A stretch of DNA of 56,155 bases, taken from Rhizobium sp. Q54 (GTDB taxonomy: Bacteria > Pseudomonadota > Alphaproteobacteria > Rhizobiales > Xanthobacteraceae). Both the position numbers and the translations under genes were made by a program. Below, one piece after another: positions 1 through 8,119 of this stretch (position 1 is the first letter of the stretch; the number at the start of each line of letters is the position of its first letter). Location of the stretch: the NCBI GenBank assembly GCA_945870035.1, contig CAMBQQ010000008.1:1-56155 (forward strand), written 5' to 3'. The notes below the pieces were generated by a model. It searched no databases, was not told the DNA's origin, and worked only from the letters and a program-made list of their open reading frames with translations.

Positions 1-19
1 CCGTGAGACAGAGGGAAAA

Positions 20-542
20 ATGGCTCAATCCGACGCATCTGCGCCTCGGAGAGTAGAAACAAACCATCCATGGCGACGCCTCCTTGCGCCGCCAGTGAAT
101 CAATCGACCACCTGATCCGCAAGATATTTAATGGGTCCTGAGCCTAGCACGCCGGCTCGGGCCGTATATCTCGGTTTTCGTCGAAGCAGGCTCCTGGATT
201 TATGATCACAAAGCGGAAATAGCTTCCTATTTCGACTCGCCCAAGAGCCTTGACGAACTGCAGGATGCTGCAAAGGACCCGCAGGCGGGTTATGATGTCC
301 ATCATATTGTGGAACGAAATACGGCGGCGAACGACGGTTCAGAAGCGGGGCTGATAAATGCGTCCGAAAACAAAGCCGCTATCCCGCGTTGGAAGCACTG
401 GGAGCTCAACGGCTGGTATGAGAAGGAAAATGAAGAATTGGGGGGCGACACACCGCGCAAGTATCTGAAAGGCAAGAGTTGGGAAGAGCGGCGGGAAGTC
501 GGACTGCAAGGACTCAGGCAGGTGGGAGTGCTCAAACCATGA
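20..542 (+). pseudogene. Degraded polymorphic-toxin nuclease (HHIVE domain) remnant
   Basis: The frame ending at 542 reads from a stop at 129-131 and encodes a rhizobial toxin-type C-terminal domain: a YDVHHIVE motif (291-314), then IPRWKHWELNGWY, GGDTPRKYL, GKSWEERR and a VGVLKP end. These are the hallmarks of HNH/EndoVII-like toxin domains found at the ends of secreted polymorphic toxins. No ATG, GTG or TTG occurs between 132 and the GTG at 309, and that GTG lies inside the HHIVE motif, so a protein started there would lose both histidines. Upstream, an ATG at 20 with a GAGGGA ribosome site opens a 31-codon frame that stops at 115, and a third frame continues to 138. This looks like one gene broken by two frameshifts. 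It overlaps the next gene by ATGA, as in toxin-immunity pairs. Family assignment is from motif memory; loss of function is inferred. Confidence 0.6.
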
Positions 543-901
543 AGCCAGATCTGGCGACTATGCCGGTTTCCGCATTGGTTGAGCGATTTGTGACGCTGGG
601 GCTCGAACAATACCGGTCGGAAGACAATATAAAAAAGCTGAACAAGCTGCTCCGCGAAATGCGGAAAGTGAAAGACGAATTGCAGGGCCGTACTGGAGAT
701 CAGCGCTCGGCGTTAGTTGATCTTTATGACCACCCCAATCCGCAAGTTCGCTTGATGGCCGCGAGAATGACCCTCGCCATTGCGCCGGTCGCGGCGCGCG
801 AGGTCTTGCAAGCGATCTGCGACTCCAAGATGCAGCCCCAGGCGCTGGACGCGGGCATGTGTCTGTGGATGCTCGATGAAGGCATGTTCAAGCCGACATA
901 G
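539..901 (+). CDS. DUF2019 domain protein, probable immunity protein
   Basis: This 120-residue soluble protein starts at the ATG at 539, which overlaps the TGA of the toxin remnant by four bases and implies translational coupling. It matches the DUF2019 family: an SALVERFV start, then GDQRSALVDLYDHPNPQVRL in the middle, a repeat-like helical segment (AARMTLAIAPVAAREVLQ), and the closing DAGMCLWMLDEGMFKPT-type end. DUF2019 genes in Hyphomicrobiales are regularly found directly after HHIVE-type toxin domains, so an immunity (antitoxin) role is inferred from context; no activity can be read from the sequence. The immunity frame is intact although the toxin appears broken. An orphan immunity gene can still protect against sibling toxins. 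Confidence 0.7.
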   Translation: MKPDLATMPVSALVERFVTLGLEQYRSEDNIKKLNKLLREMRKVKDELQGRTGDQRSALVDLYDHPNPQVRLMAARMTLAIAPVAAREVLQAICDSKMQPQALDAGMCLWMLDEGMFKPT

Positions 902-945
902 AGAGCGAATGAGGCGGCGAGGACGTCTTCGCGTGCCCCTGTAGG

Positions 946-1785
946 CTACCCCCTCTTCACCGCGCTAAACCGTCCGCCGCCGAGCGCGCCTTCGCTGACC
1001 AGCGCGACGAAGCGGACATAACTTTCATAAAACGCATCGTGGCCGGAGACGGTGCCGGCGGCCTGCGTCTCGCCGCGCAGCTTGATGTACATGGCCAGAC
1101 GCACTTTGAGGATCTCTGCCCATTCGGCGGTGAGGTCGTCGACCGATGTCACCGTGAAGCCGGCGTTTTCGATCAATGTGCGATAGGTCGCGATGTCGCA
1201 AAGATTGGTGGCGGCCATGCCTTGCCACATCAGGTCGGCATCGGCGGGCGACAGCGCGCGGTGCGCGATCCAGTCGGTGAAGGCGAGGCGGCCACCGGGT
1301 TTCAAGATGCGACAGGCCTCCGCCAAAGCGCGCGCCTTGTCCGGGACATGCAGGAAGGCTTCCTGGCTGACCACGGCATCGACGCTTGCCGCGGGCAAAG
1401 GCACCTGCATGACGTTGCCTTCGATGACGCGAACCTTGGTGTCGAGGCTGACCAGTGCCGTCAGTTCGGCGGCGCCCTTGACGCGCGCCGGCGTCAGTTC
1501 GATGCCGGTGACGTCGGCGCCATAGCGAGCGCTGAGATAACGCGCCGGGCCGCCAAGGCCGGCGCAGAAATCGGCGACGCGCGTGCCGTCGCCGATTTTG
1601 GCCAAGGCGGCTAGCGCGTCATTGGCCGCGAGGCCGCCGTAATGATCCTGGTCGTGGGCGAAGAGTTCCTCGGGCGACACGTTATCGAGATGGCCGCGCG
1701 CGGCCTTGACCTTGGCGACGATGATGCCGGCCGAAATAGGATGACGCTCGTAGAAATCGATCGCCGAACGGATTTCGGTGGCCAT
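946..1785 (-). CDS. Class I SAM-dependent methyltransferase
   Basis: A 279-residue soluble methyltransferase. The SAM-binding motif I is VADFCAGLGGPARYL, followed by the acidic GIEL end of strand 2, the VIEGN loop and a SQEAFLHV motif typical of small-molecule methyltransferases of the UbiE/sarcosine type. A further LKPGGRLAFTDW motif matches post-motif III. The start is set at the ATG at 1785, 24 bases after the stop of the upstream Crp-type gene; a longer frame into that gene is possible but would lack the family's usual N-terminus. The short spacing suggests co-transcription with the regulator. The substrate is unknown; related proteins act on glycine, sarcosine or phospholipid head groups. 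Confidence 0.75.
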   Translation of the reverse strand: MATEIRSAIDFYERHPISAGIIVAKVKAARGHLDNVSPEELFAHDQDHYGGLAANDALAALAKIGDGTRVADFCAGLGGPARYLSARYGADVTGIELTPARVKGAAELTALVSLDTKVRVIEGNVMQVPLPAASVDAVVSQEAFLHVPDKARALAEACRILKPGGRLAFTDWIAHRALSPADADLMWQGMAATNLCDIATYRTLIENAGFTVTSVDDLTAEWAEILKVRLAMYIKLRGETQAAGTVSGHDAFYESYVRFVALVSEGALGGGRFSAVKRG

Positions 1786-1808
1786 CCGGGCTGCCTCGCG
1801 CTTCTCGT

Positions 1809-2531
1809 CTATGCCGCGCCCGACGGTTCGCCGAGCAGCCGGTCGAACTCGCGCTTGCTGACCGCATAACATTCGCAGGAGCGCTTTTCCAAGGCCTTGC
1901 GATCGAGGATGGTGACGTGGCCACGGTTATAGTCGATCAGCTTCAGTTTCTTGAGCTTGTTGGCGGCGAGCGTCACGCTGGTGCGCCTGACGCCGAGCAT
2001 CATCGCCAGGAACTCCTGCGTCAGCAGAAAGTGCGCCGACTGAACGCGATCATGCGTCATCAGCAGCCAGCGGCAGCAGCGCTGGTCGAGCTCATGCGCG
2101 TGATTGCAGGCCGCCGACTGGGCGATCTGATTGAAGAAGGCATGGGCGTGATGTGCCAGCACCACCCGCATGGTTCTGCTCTCTTCCATGGCGTTGCGCA
2201 GCACCTGGGCGGGAAGCTGCAAGCCTTCGCCCGGCACCTGCATGTAAACGGTCGTCGGCGCCATGGTGTCGTTCAGAATGATGGGCAGGCCGACCATGCC
2301 TTCGTTGCCGATGGTGCCGACTTCCGAGGCAAAGCCGTTGGCCATCGTGTTGACCAGCGAGGCGACGCCGGTCACCGGGAAATAGACATCTTCGATCGGC
2401 TGGTAGGCTTCGTACAGCGCCTTGCGGTATTCGAGCGTCACGCTCTTGAAATGCGGACTGAGCAATTTGAGGTCCGCGGGCCCGAGCAGCGCCAGAAGTC
2501 TGTTGCCCGCAGATTGTACAGGGCGTTCCAT
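1809..2531 (-). CDS. Crp/Fnr family transcriptional regulator
   Basis: 240 residues. The N-terminal half is a cupin-like sensor domain (about residues 20-140) with GNEGMVGLPIIL in the position of the phosphate-binding cassette; this segment lacks the Glu and Arg that bind cyclic nucleotide in true Crp, so it probably does not bind cAMP. No cysteine cluster for an Fnr-type iron-sulfur centre is visible. The C-terminal winged helix (about 165-220) contains a helix-turn-helix with FLAMMLGVRRTSVTLAANKL and a KLIDYNRGHVTILDR wing. This subgroup is common in Bradyrhizobium and relatives. It is followed after 23 bases by the methyltransferase, probably one transcript. Ligand and regulon are not apparent. 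Confidence 0.85.
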   Translation of the reverse strand: MERPVQSAGNRLLALLGPADLKLLSPHFKSVTLEYRKALYEAYQPIEDVYFPVTGVASLVNTMANGFASEVGTIGNEGMVGLPIILNDTMAPTTVYMQVPGEGLQLPAQVLRNAMEESRTMRVVLAHHAHAFFNQIAQSAACNHAHELDQRCCRWLLMTHDRVQSAHFLLTQEFLAMMLGVRRTSVTLAANKLKKLKLIDYNRGHVTILDRKALEKRSCECYAVSKREFDRLLGEPSGAA

Positions 2532-2621
2532 GCTGGAAGCGTCTTTCGGTGAGGGGTGACGCTATGTGCGGTAGCGATCACTCTCTGCCTTTATGGCGTC
2601 GGGCGATAGCCCCGGACGAGC

Positions 2622-3458
2622 TTAAAAACAGAGATTCGTCATCACCTGGCCGCGCTTGTCCTTGAGCACATAAGGGCACTCGATGCGCTTGAGCGCGGCC
2701 TTGGCGTCTTCATTGCCGAGCGCCGCGGCCTTGATGAAATAGGCTTTGGCTTTCGCCGAGTCTTCCGGCCCGCCGACGCCGCGTTGCGCAAAGGAGCCAG
2801 CCCAGACCAGAGCCTCGACATGATTTTGCGCCGCGGCTTTTTCGAGCAGCGCGCGGGCGCCGGCTTCGTCTTTCTGGCCGCCTTCGCCATCGGCCATCAT
2901 CATGGCGAGCTGGAATTGCGCCTCGGCGACATTGGCTTCGGCGGCTTTGGCGAGTTGCGCGCGCGCCTGTGCCGGATTGGCCGGCGTTCCGCTGCCGCCG
3001 CCGCTGATCGCGGCGAGGTTGGTGACGCCGCGCGGATTGCCGGCTTGCGCTGCGCGCTCGAACAGTTTCCGCGCCGCGTCGGGATCTTTGGCGACGCCGC
3101 TGCCGGTGCCGTGCGCAACGCCGAGTTCGACCATCGCGGAGGTCGAGCCTTTGTCCGCGGCTTTGCGGTAGGTGGCGAGCGCTTCCGCGGTCTGGCCGTC
3201 GGCGGCATAAGCGCGGCCGAGCTGATACAGCGCGCGGCGCGACGCGCCTGACGCCGTTTTGCAAAACTTGATCGCGGTGGCGACGTCGCTTTTTGCGATC
3301 GCCGATACGCCTTGCACGTCCTGCGGCTTGTCGGGATCGGCCGGGTCGGCGGCGACGCGGTCGCACAGAACAAGATCAGCCGACTGCGCGTGCGCGGCGG
3401 CGGACAACGAAAGCAGGGCGACGCCTGCGACAAGCAATATGGCGGCTGAACGTTTCAT
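2622..3458 (-). CDS. Secreted Sel1-repeat (SLR/TPR-like) protein
   Basis: A 278-residue protein with a clear signal peptide (MKRSAAILLVAGVALLSLSA, cleavage probably after AHA at about 24). The mature part holds about four Sel1-like repeats with the consensus A.....A...G...A...LG.....G.G: for example AMVELGVAHGTGSGV (near residue 110), GVTNLAAISGGGSG, AQFQLAMMMADGEGG and ALVWAGSFAQRGVGG. Sel1 repeats form alpha-solenoid scaffolds for protein-protein contact in the periplasm or membrane. A C-terminal cysteine pair (IECPYVL and NLCF) may form a disulfide. It is transcribed divergently from the capsid gene across 98 bases and is not part of the GTA module by family. Confidence 0.8.
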   Translation of the reverse strand: MKRSAAILLVAGVALLSLSAAAHAQSADLVLCDRVAADPADPDKPQDVQGVSAIAKSDVATAIKFCKTASGASRRALYQLGRAYAADGQTAEALATYRKAADKGSTSAMVELGVAHGTGSGVAKDPDAARKLFERAAQAGNPRGVTNLAAISGGGSGTPANPAQARAQLAKAAEANVAEAQFQLAMMMADGEGGQKDEAGARALLEKAAAQNHVEALVWAGSFAQRGVGGPEDSAKAKAYFIKAAALGNEDAKAALKRIECPYVLKDKRGQVMTNLCF

Positions 3459-3556
3459 GCCGCGATCCTAAAGCCTCCGGCCATATTTCAGCAAGCGTAT
3501 TTGCCCGAGCAAGGGGCATGGCCGGACCTTCAAATCCATCCAACAGGAGAACGTCA

Positions 3557-4813
3557 ATGGATATCGAAACCCACAATCAGCTTGAAACCAAATCGGGCAT
3601 TCCGCTCGACGCGATGGTGACGCATGCCGACATGATGCGCGCCTTCGAGGCGTTCAAGGAAACCAACGACCAGCGCCTGGCGCTGGAGCAGAAGCGCGCC
3701 GGCGATGTCGTCGTCGACGAAAAGCTGGCGCGCATCGACGCGGCGATGGATGCGCAGGCCCGCCGCCTTGACGAGATCACGCTGAAGTCGGCGCGTCCGG
3801 CGCTCAGTGGCGAACGCGCTGCCGTGCGTAGCGCCTCGGCGCTTGAACACAAGCAGGCTTTCGACGCTTACGTTCGCTCCGGCGAAAGCGCCGGCCTGCG
3901 TGCACTGGAAATGAAAGCGATGTCGATCGGCTCCAATGCCGATGGCGGCTATCTGGTGCCGCCGGAAGTCGAGACGCAGATCGGCGCGCGGCTGACGTCG
4001 ATCTCGCCGATCCGCTCGATCGCCGGCGTCCGCACCATCAGCGGCAGTGTCTACAAGAAGCCGTTCATGACGGCCGGCCCCGCGGTCGGCTGGGTTGGCG
4101 AGACCGACGCGCGCACGCAGACGGCGTCGCCGACGCTCGACGAATTGTCCTTCCCGGCGATGGAGCTTTACGCCATGCCGGCCGCGACCGCGACCTTGCT
4201 TGAGGATTCAGCGGTGAACATCGACGAATGGCTCGGCCAGGAAGTCGAGCAGGTGTTCGCCGCGCAGGAAGGCACCGCTTTCGTCAGCGGCGACGGCACC
4301 AACAAGCCGAAGGGCTTCCTGAGCTACACCACGGTCGCGAATGCTTCGTGGAGCTGGGGCAACATGGGCTATATCGCCTCCGGCGCGGCTGGCGCCTTTC
4401 CGGCGAGCGATCCGTCCGATGTGCTGGTCGATCTGATCTATGCGGTGAAGGCCGGCTACCGGCAGAACGCCGTGTTCGTGATGAACCGCAAGACGCAAAG
4501 CGCCATTCGCAAGTTCAAGGACACGGCCGGCAACTATCTGTGGCAGCCGCCGGCGACGGCGGGCGGCAAGGCCTCGCTGATGACCTTCACCGTGATCGAG
4601 GCCGAGGACATGCCGGACATCGCGGCCAACTCGCTGTCGATCGCGTTCGGCGATTTCAACCGCGGGTATCTGGTGGTCGACCGCGCCGGCGTCACGGTGC
4701 TGCGCGATCCGTATTCCGCCAAGCCCTATGTGCTGTTCTACACCACCAAGCGCGTCGGCGGCGGCGTGCAGGACTTCGACGCCATCAAGCTGATGAAGTT
4801 TGCGGCGAGCTGA
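3557..4813 (+). CDS. HK97-family phage major capsid protein (GTA g5-like)
   Basis: A 418-residue HK97-fold capsid protein starting at the ATG at 3557, with an AGGAGA ribosome site just upstream. Residues 1-85 form a charged coiled-coil scaffold-like delta domain (AFEAFKETNDQRLALEQK). The mature shell domain follows: GGYLVPPEVETQI, then SGDGTNKPKGFL, VFVMNRKTQSAIRK, and the P-domain end GYLVVDRAGVTVLRDPYS. This is the GTA-type capsid of alphaproteobacteria (Rhodobacter g5 homologue). In known GTA clusters it follows portal (g3) and prohead protease (g4), which are absent here; it is instead preceded by a divergent Sel1 gene and followed by four minus-strand genes before the tail operon resumes. 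Confidence 0.92.
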   Translation: MDIETHNQLETKSGIPLDAMVTHADMMRAFEAFKETNDQRLALEQKRAGDVVVDEKLARIDAAMDAQARRLDEITLKSARPALSGERAAVRSASALEHKQAFDAYVRSGESAGLRALEMKAMSIGSNADGGYLVPPEVETQIGARLTSISPIRSIAGVRTISGSVYKKPFMTAGPAVGWVGETDARTQTASPTLDELSFPAMELYAMPAATATLLEDSAVNIDEWLGQEVEQVFAAQEGTAFVSGDGTNKPKGFLSYTTVANASWSWGNMGYIASGAAGAFPASDPSDVLVDLIYAVKAGYRQNAVFVMNRKTQSAIRKFKDTAGNYLWQPPATAGGKASLMTFTVIEAEDMPDIAANSLSIAFGDFNRGYLVVDRAGVTVLRDPYSAKPYVLFYTTKRVGGGVQDFDAIKLMKFAAS

Positions 4814-4829
4814 CGAGTCGCGTCGCATC

Positions 4830-4858
4830 GCGCCCTCTCCCGTTTGGGGAGGGGGCGC
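4830..4858. terminator. GC-rich stem-loop between convergent genes
   Basis: A 12-bp stem (GCGCCCTCTCCC with GGGAGGGGGCGC, one G-T pair) around a GTTTG loop lies just past the capsid stop and before the stop of the convergent small gene. It has no T-tract on either side, so intrinsic termination is uncertain; it may act as a 3' stabilising or Rho-related structure. Confidence 0.4.
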
Positions 4859-4876
4859 AAGCGGCCCGGCAAAATC

Positions 4877-5092
4877 TCACACCAGAATATCGAGCAACTG
4901 CTTTGTCGCGTCACTCTCGGCCTTGATCATCTGCAGGCTGATCTGGACATTGGCGTCGGCGGAGATCGCGTCAATGATGTCGGCGGTGATGTCGCCGGTC
5001 GAGCCAGAATTGGCGATTCTGCCGGCGGCCGACTGAAACTGCGCGGTGGCGGATTGCAGGCCAGCGAATGATACGGCACCGATGCTGCTCAT
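4877..5092 (-). CDS. Small flagellar basal-body rod-like protein
   Basis: A 71-residue protein that looks like a shortened flagellar rod or hook protein. The start (MSSIGAVSFAGLQSATAQF, then SAAGRIANSGS) resembles the N-terminal rod helix with its A.RIAN signature, and the end (NVQISLQMIKAESDATKQLLDIL) resembles the C-terminal rod helix that ends in LLDI. The two helices are joined with no middle domain. Such mini-rod proteins are scattered in Hyphomicrobiales outside flagellar operons and their function is not known to me. It lies between the capsid gene and a secreted protein on the opposite strand to the GTA genes. No strong ribosome site is visible. Confidence 0.5.
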   Translation of the reverse strand: MSSIGAVSFAGLQSATAQFQSAAGRIANSGSTGDITADIIDAISADANVQISLQMIKAESDATKQLLDILV

Positions 5093-5188
5093 GAGGCAAA
5101 GTTAGCCGCGATAACGTTAAAGCCGCGTTGGCCGGCATGGTTAGCCAATCGTTAAGAAGCGCGCGGCGGCGGGTTACGGATAGCGCGA

Positions 5189-5785
5189 CTATTTCACCTT
5201 CTCTTTGGCGCAGGCCAGCAGCGGCGCGATAGCCGCCGGCTTGAAACTGTAGATCGCCACGTAGTTCACGGCTTTCGGCGCAGCGACCGATTGTACCACC
5301 AGGAACTGGGTGTTGGCGCGCGCCACCGTTTCGAGAAACGCTCTGGCGTCGCCTTTGGCGATTGCCGCAAAGCCGTCCTGTTTCGGGTTCGGCACGTAAT
5401 AGTCGAACGCGCCGGCATAGGCGTGCAGCACGGTGAATTCGCCGGTCGAGAATTCATCGTTGCCCTGGCGCCGCGTGATTTCCTTGCCTGCGAACAGGCG
5501 CAGCGGCGGCGTGGGCGTCGTCTCGCGCTCGTCGAAGGTTTCCAGCCGCACATAAGCGCCGTCGGCGGCGATGCCGATGTCGAGCGAATGGCTGCTGCCT
5601 TCTTCGCGGAAGTAGCAGACGGCCTTGCCGGATTTTGTCCGGCCGACATTGATCTTCTGGGCGCGGTCGAACGTCTGCATCTTGGTGAGCGTGCCAATCG
5701 GATCCGTCGTTTGGGCCAGCGCCGGCGCGCCGATCGATGCAGCGAACAGTACGAGCGACAAGCGGAGCGGAGAACGTATCGGCAT
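5189..5785 (-). CDS. Secreted protein of unknown function
   Basis: 198 residues with a signal peptide (LRLSLVLFAASIGAPALA, cleavage after ALAQ at about 25). The mature domain is mixed alpha/beta with no motif I recognise: QKINVGRTKSGKAVCYF, HSLDIGIAADGAYVRLET, and a C-terminal LLACAKEKVK. The two cysteines in the mature part could pair. It sits in the minus-strand block with the two trypsin-like proteases, 87 bases beyond the stop of the nearer one, so it may be co-expressed with them. A protease inhibitor or substrate role would be speculation. Confidence 0.6.
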   Translation of the reverse strand: MPIRSPLRLSLVLFAASIGAPALAQTTDPIGTLTKMQTFDRAQKINVGRTKSGKAVCYFREEGSSHSLDIGIAADGAYVRLETFDERETTPTPPLRLFAGKEITRRQGNDEFSTGEFTVLHAYAGAFDYYVPNPKQDGFAAIAKGDARAFLETVARANTQFLVVQSVAAPKAVNYVAIYSFKPAAIAPLLACAKEKVK

Positions 5786-5873
5786 GTCTTAGTCCTTCAG
5801 CCACCCTGCAAAAATTGTATTGCACGCCATTTGCGCGCGTGGGCCTTTGATGCAAATCAACCGGGGAAGGCGC

Positions 5874-6692
5874 TCAGCGCTGCGCGGTCTTGCGGCGCGC
5901 GGCTTTGCGGGCTGCAGTTTTTTCGACGAACCAGCTTCCGAACAGGCTGACCTGTGCGTTGGACGATTGCCGTTTGGCAGAACGGCGTTTGCGCGGCGGT
6001 CCATCGGCTGCCGCGTCCGCGACAACAGGCTCGCTCGCCGTGCCGCTGACAACGATCGGAGCCCAGCGCGTCAGATGTCCGCAGGCAATGCGCGGCGAGG
6101 GATGCGCGGCGCGGGTGATGATGCCGACGAGGACGCCGCCGCGCATCACCGGGCCGCCGCTATCGCCGAAGCAGGCGCTGGCGCTGATCGAGCCGGAACG
6201 GTTCGGATCGACGAGCGCGAGCGCGCTTGCCGCCACCAGGCTGGCTTCATGCAAGGTGCCGAAGGCGAAACGATTGCTTTCGTTGGTCGTGCCATAGCCG
6301 GCGATGGTGAAACGCTCGCTGTCGCTTTGGCCGATGGTCGCCGGGCTGACGGACAGAGCCGATGTCAATGTGAGGATGGCGGCATCGCCCGTGACCGAAG
6401 CGCGGCGGCCGTCGTCGAGCACGGCGCTCTTCGATACGCCGGCGATGCCGATGGAGTTGCCGCCGCCCATGATGCGCATGGCGCGGTTGGCGCAATGCGC
6501 CGCGGTGGCGACATGGCGGCGCGAGATGGCGACGCCGCTGCAATAGTAAGGGCCGACCAGGCGCACCGTTGGACCGCCGTGCGACGAGGACGTGCCCATG
6601 ACGACGGCGCTGGCCGGTGGCGCCATGAAAATGGCAACCGCGGCGCATGAGATTGCCGCGAGCGCGCGCAAACCCGCTTGTGAAGAAAGCAT
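5874..6692 (-). CDS. Secreted trypsin-like serine protease (S1 family) with basic tail
   Basis: 272 residues with a signal peptide ending near PPASAV (about residue 30). The chymotrypsin-fold triad is complete: His66 in VATAAHC, Asp103 in GDAAIL and Ser178 in CFGDSGGPV. Cysteines at 51 and 67 flank the histidine as in trypsins, and a second pair surrounds the active serine. After the catalytic domain (to about 225) comes a 45-residue Lys/Arg/Ala-rich tail (PPRKRRSAKRQ, then KTAARKAARRK), unusual for this family and possibly for binding the envelope or DNA. It is the downstream member of a tandem pair of S1 proteases (88 bases apart) inserted between GTA capsid and connector genes. The signal peptide argues against a role as the missing prohead protease. 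Confidence 0.85.
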   Translation of the reverse strand: MLSSQAGLRALAAISCAAVAIFMAPPASAVVMGTSSSHGGPTVRLVGPYYCSGVAISRRHVATAAHCANRAMRIMGGGNSIGIAGVSKSAVLDDGRRASVTGDAAILTLTSALSVSPATIGQSDSERFTIAGYGTTNESNRFAFGTLHEASLVAASALALVDPNRSGSISASACFGDSGGPVMRGGVLVGIITRAAHPSPRIACGHLTRWAPIVVSGTASEPVVADAAADGPPRKRRSAKRQSSNAQVSLFGSWFVEKTAARKAARRKTAQR

Positions 6693-6780
6693 GTGAGGCC
6701 CCCCGACCCGGCGGCAAGCCTAGCGGAACCGGGGGCGGGGTCGAGGGCTGAAACGCCGCAGGATGTGGAAAAGCGGCGGT

Positions 6781-7554
6781 CTAGGGCGCCAGCGGCGAAC
6801 CGAGTTTCTTCGCCGTATCGACGATCCACTGGCGATAATTCAGCAGTGGCGTGACGCCGGTCAGCCCGCCGCAGCCTTCCTCGTCGTTGGGTGCGGTTGA
6901 CCAGCTGATGATGCCGATGACCAGTGGCCCTTCGCCGTCAAAGGCAGGGCCGCCTGAATCGCCGACGCAGCCGCCGAGTCCCGGGCTTTGGCCGGCGCGC
7001 TTGTTGAGCGTCGCCGGATCGTGCAGCCGGACTTGTAGACTGCCCGGCTTGCCGGTGACTGTGAGCGCGGCCATGCGCGGAATGCCGAGGCCGTGGTCGG
7101 TTTTGTTTCGCGTGACGCCGAAGCCGGCGATGGTCAGCGTTTCGCCGACGGCGACGCGGCGCGCGGCGGCCAGCGCCGCCGGCACGACGATGTCCGGCAA
7201 TGGCGAGCTAAGTTTAACGAGAGCGATGTCGGCGGTGGCGCGGCTGGCGGCGTAGTTCGCCATGCTGAAGCCGGGGTGGCGCATGACCTGGCGCACGTCG
7301 ATGGTGGCGCCGTTCTGATAGGCGCGCGCGCGATAGGGGATCGGCAGCGCCACGCAATGCGCGGCGGTCAGGACCAGATCGCGCGTCAAGGCCGTGCCGG
7401 TGCACAGATTGCCCCGCCCGTCGGTGACCATGACGATCGGCCGCGCCGCCCAGCCGGTGGCCGGCGGCGCATTGCCGGTGATGGCGAGCGCGGGGGCCGA
7501 GGCGAGCAAAGCGGCAAAAGCCGCGAGAATTATCAACGAACGGGAAATCATCAT
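6781..7554 (-). CDS. Secreted trypsin-like serine protease (S1 family)
   Basis: 257 residues counted from the ATG at 7554 (or the adjacent ATG at 7551), which gives a normal signal peptide (SLIILAAFAALLASAPALA, cleavage about 24). The triad is His66 in VLTAAHC, Asp109 in TADIALVKL and Ser200 in GCVGDSGGPA. A longer upstream frame exists but would run through the divergent connector gene and bury the signal peptide, so the short start is preferred. Its start codon overlaps that of the plus-strand connector gene in the heptamer CATCATG (7549-7555), so any promoter must lie inside the other gene. It differs from its tandem neighbour in sequence and in lacking the basic tail. Confidence 0.87.
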   Translation of the reverse strand: MMISRSLIILAAFAALLASAPALAITGNAPPATGWAARPIVMVTDGRGNLCTGTALTRDLVLTAAHCVALPIPYRARAYQNGATIDVRQVMRHPGFSMANYAASRATADIALVKLSSPLPDIVVPAALAAARRVAVGETLTIAGFGVTRNKTDHGLGIPRMAALTVTGKPGSLQVRLHDPATLNKRAGQSPGLGGCVGDSGGPAFDGEGPLVIGIISWSTAPNDEEGCGGLTGVTPLLNYRQWIVDTAKKLGSPLAP

Positions 7555-8119
7555 GTCTTCTCTACTTCTCACCGCACCCGCGGTCGAGCCGCTGTCGCTT
7601 GCCGAGGCCAAGGCGTTCCTCCGCGTCGAGCATGGCGACGACGATGACGTCATCGAAGCGTTGATATCCGCTTCGCGTATCCACGTCGAGGCGCAGACCA
7701 GGCGCGCGCTCATCACGCAAAGCTGGCGCATCACCGTCGATGCCTGGCCGAGCGATGGCCGTCTGCCGGTCCGGCCGGCGCCGTTGCAGGAACTGACGGC
7801 AGCGCGGGTCTACGATTTCGGCAATGTCGCGCATGCGGTCGATACGGAGTCCTTCGTTGTCGATGTGGGCGCGTCGGCATTGGCCTTCGCACCCTGGGCG
7901 CTGCCGTCGCCGGGGCGTTTTGCCGCCGGCATCGAACTGGATGTCGTCGTCGGCTATGGCGACGCTGCCACCGATGTGCCGGAGCCGTTGCGGCACGCGG
8001 TGCGATTGCTGATCGCACACTGGTACGAGAACCGCGGACTGGCGGCGCTCGGCGCGGTGACCATTTTGCCTTCGACCGTGGCCGCGCTCATCGCGCCTTA
8101 CCGGATGCTGTCGCTATGA
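7553..8119 (+). CDS. Head-tail connector protein (GTA g6-like, gp6/YqbG family)
   Basis: A 188-residue soluble protein of the phage connector family (gp6-like). Markers are the N-terminal LSLAEAKAFLRVEHGDDDDVIEALISASR helix-turn pattern (split here by function: LAEAK, then DDDVIEALI), the RALITQSW motif, LPVRPAPLQ and a C-terminal helix LRHAVRLLIAHWYENR. It would form the ring between portal and tail-side adaptor. It opens the plus-strand tail operon and its ATG overlaps the start codon of the divergent protease. The stop overlaps the next gene by ATGA at 8116. In Rhodobacter GTA this gene directly follows the capsid gene, whereas here about 2.7 kb of opposite-strand genes intervene. Confidence 0.88.
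   Translation: MSSLLLTAPAVEPLSLAEAKAFLRVEHGDDDDVIEALISASRIHVEAQTRRALITQSWRITVDAWPSDGRLPVRPAPLQELTAARVYDFGNVAHAVDTESFVVDVGASALAFAPWALPSPGRFAAGIELDVVVGYGDAATDVPEPLRHAVRLLIAHWYENRGLAALGAVTILPSTVAALIAPYRMLSL

Noticed and set aside
5874..7554. The trypsin-like proteases as the missing prohead protease of the GTA
   Set aside because: Both have signal peptides and the S1 fold; prohead proteases of GTA are cytoplasmic and of other families.
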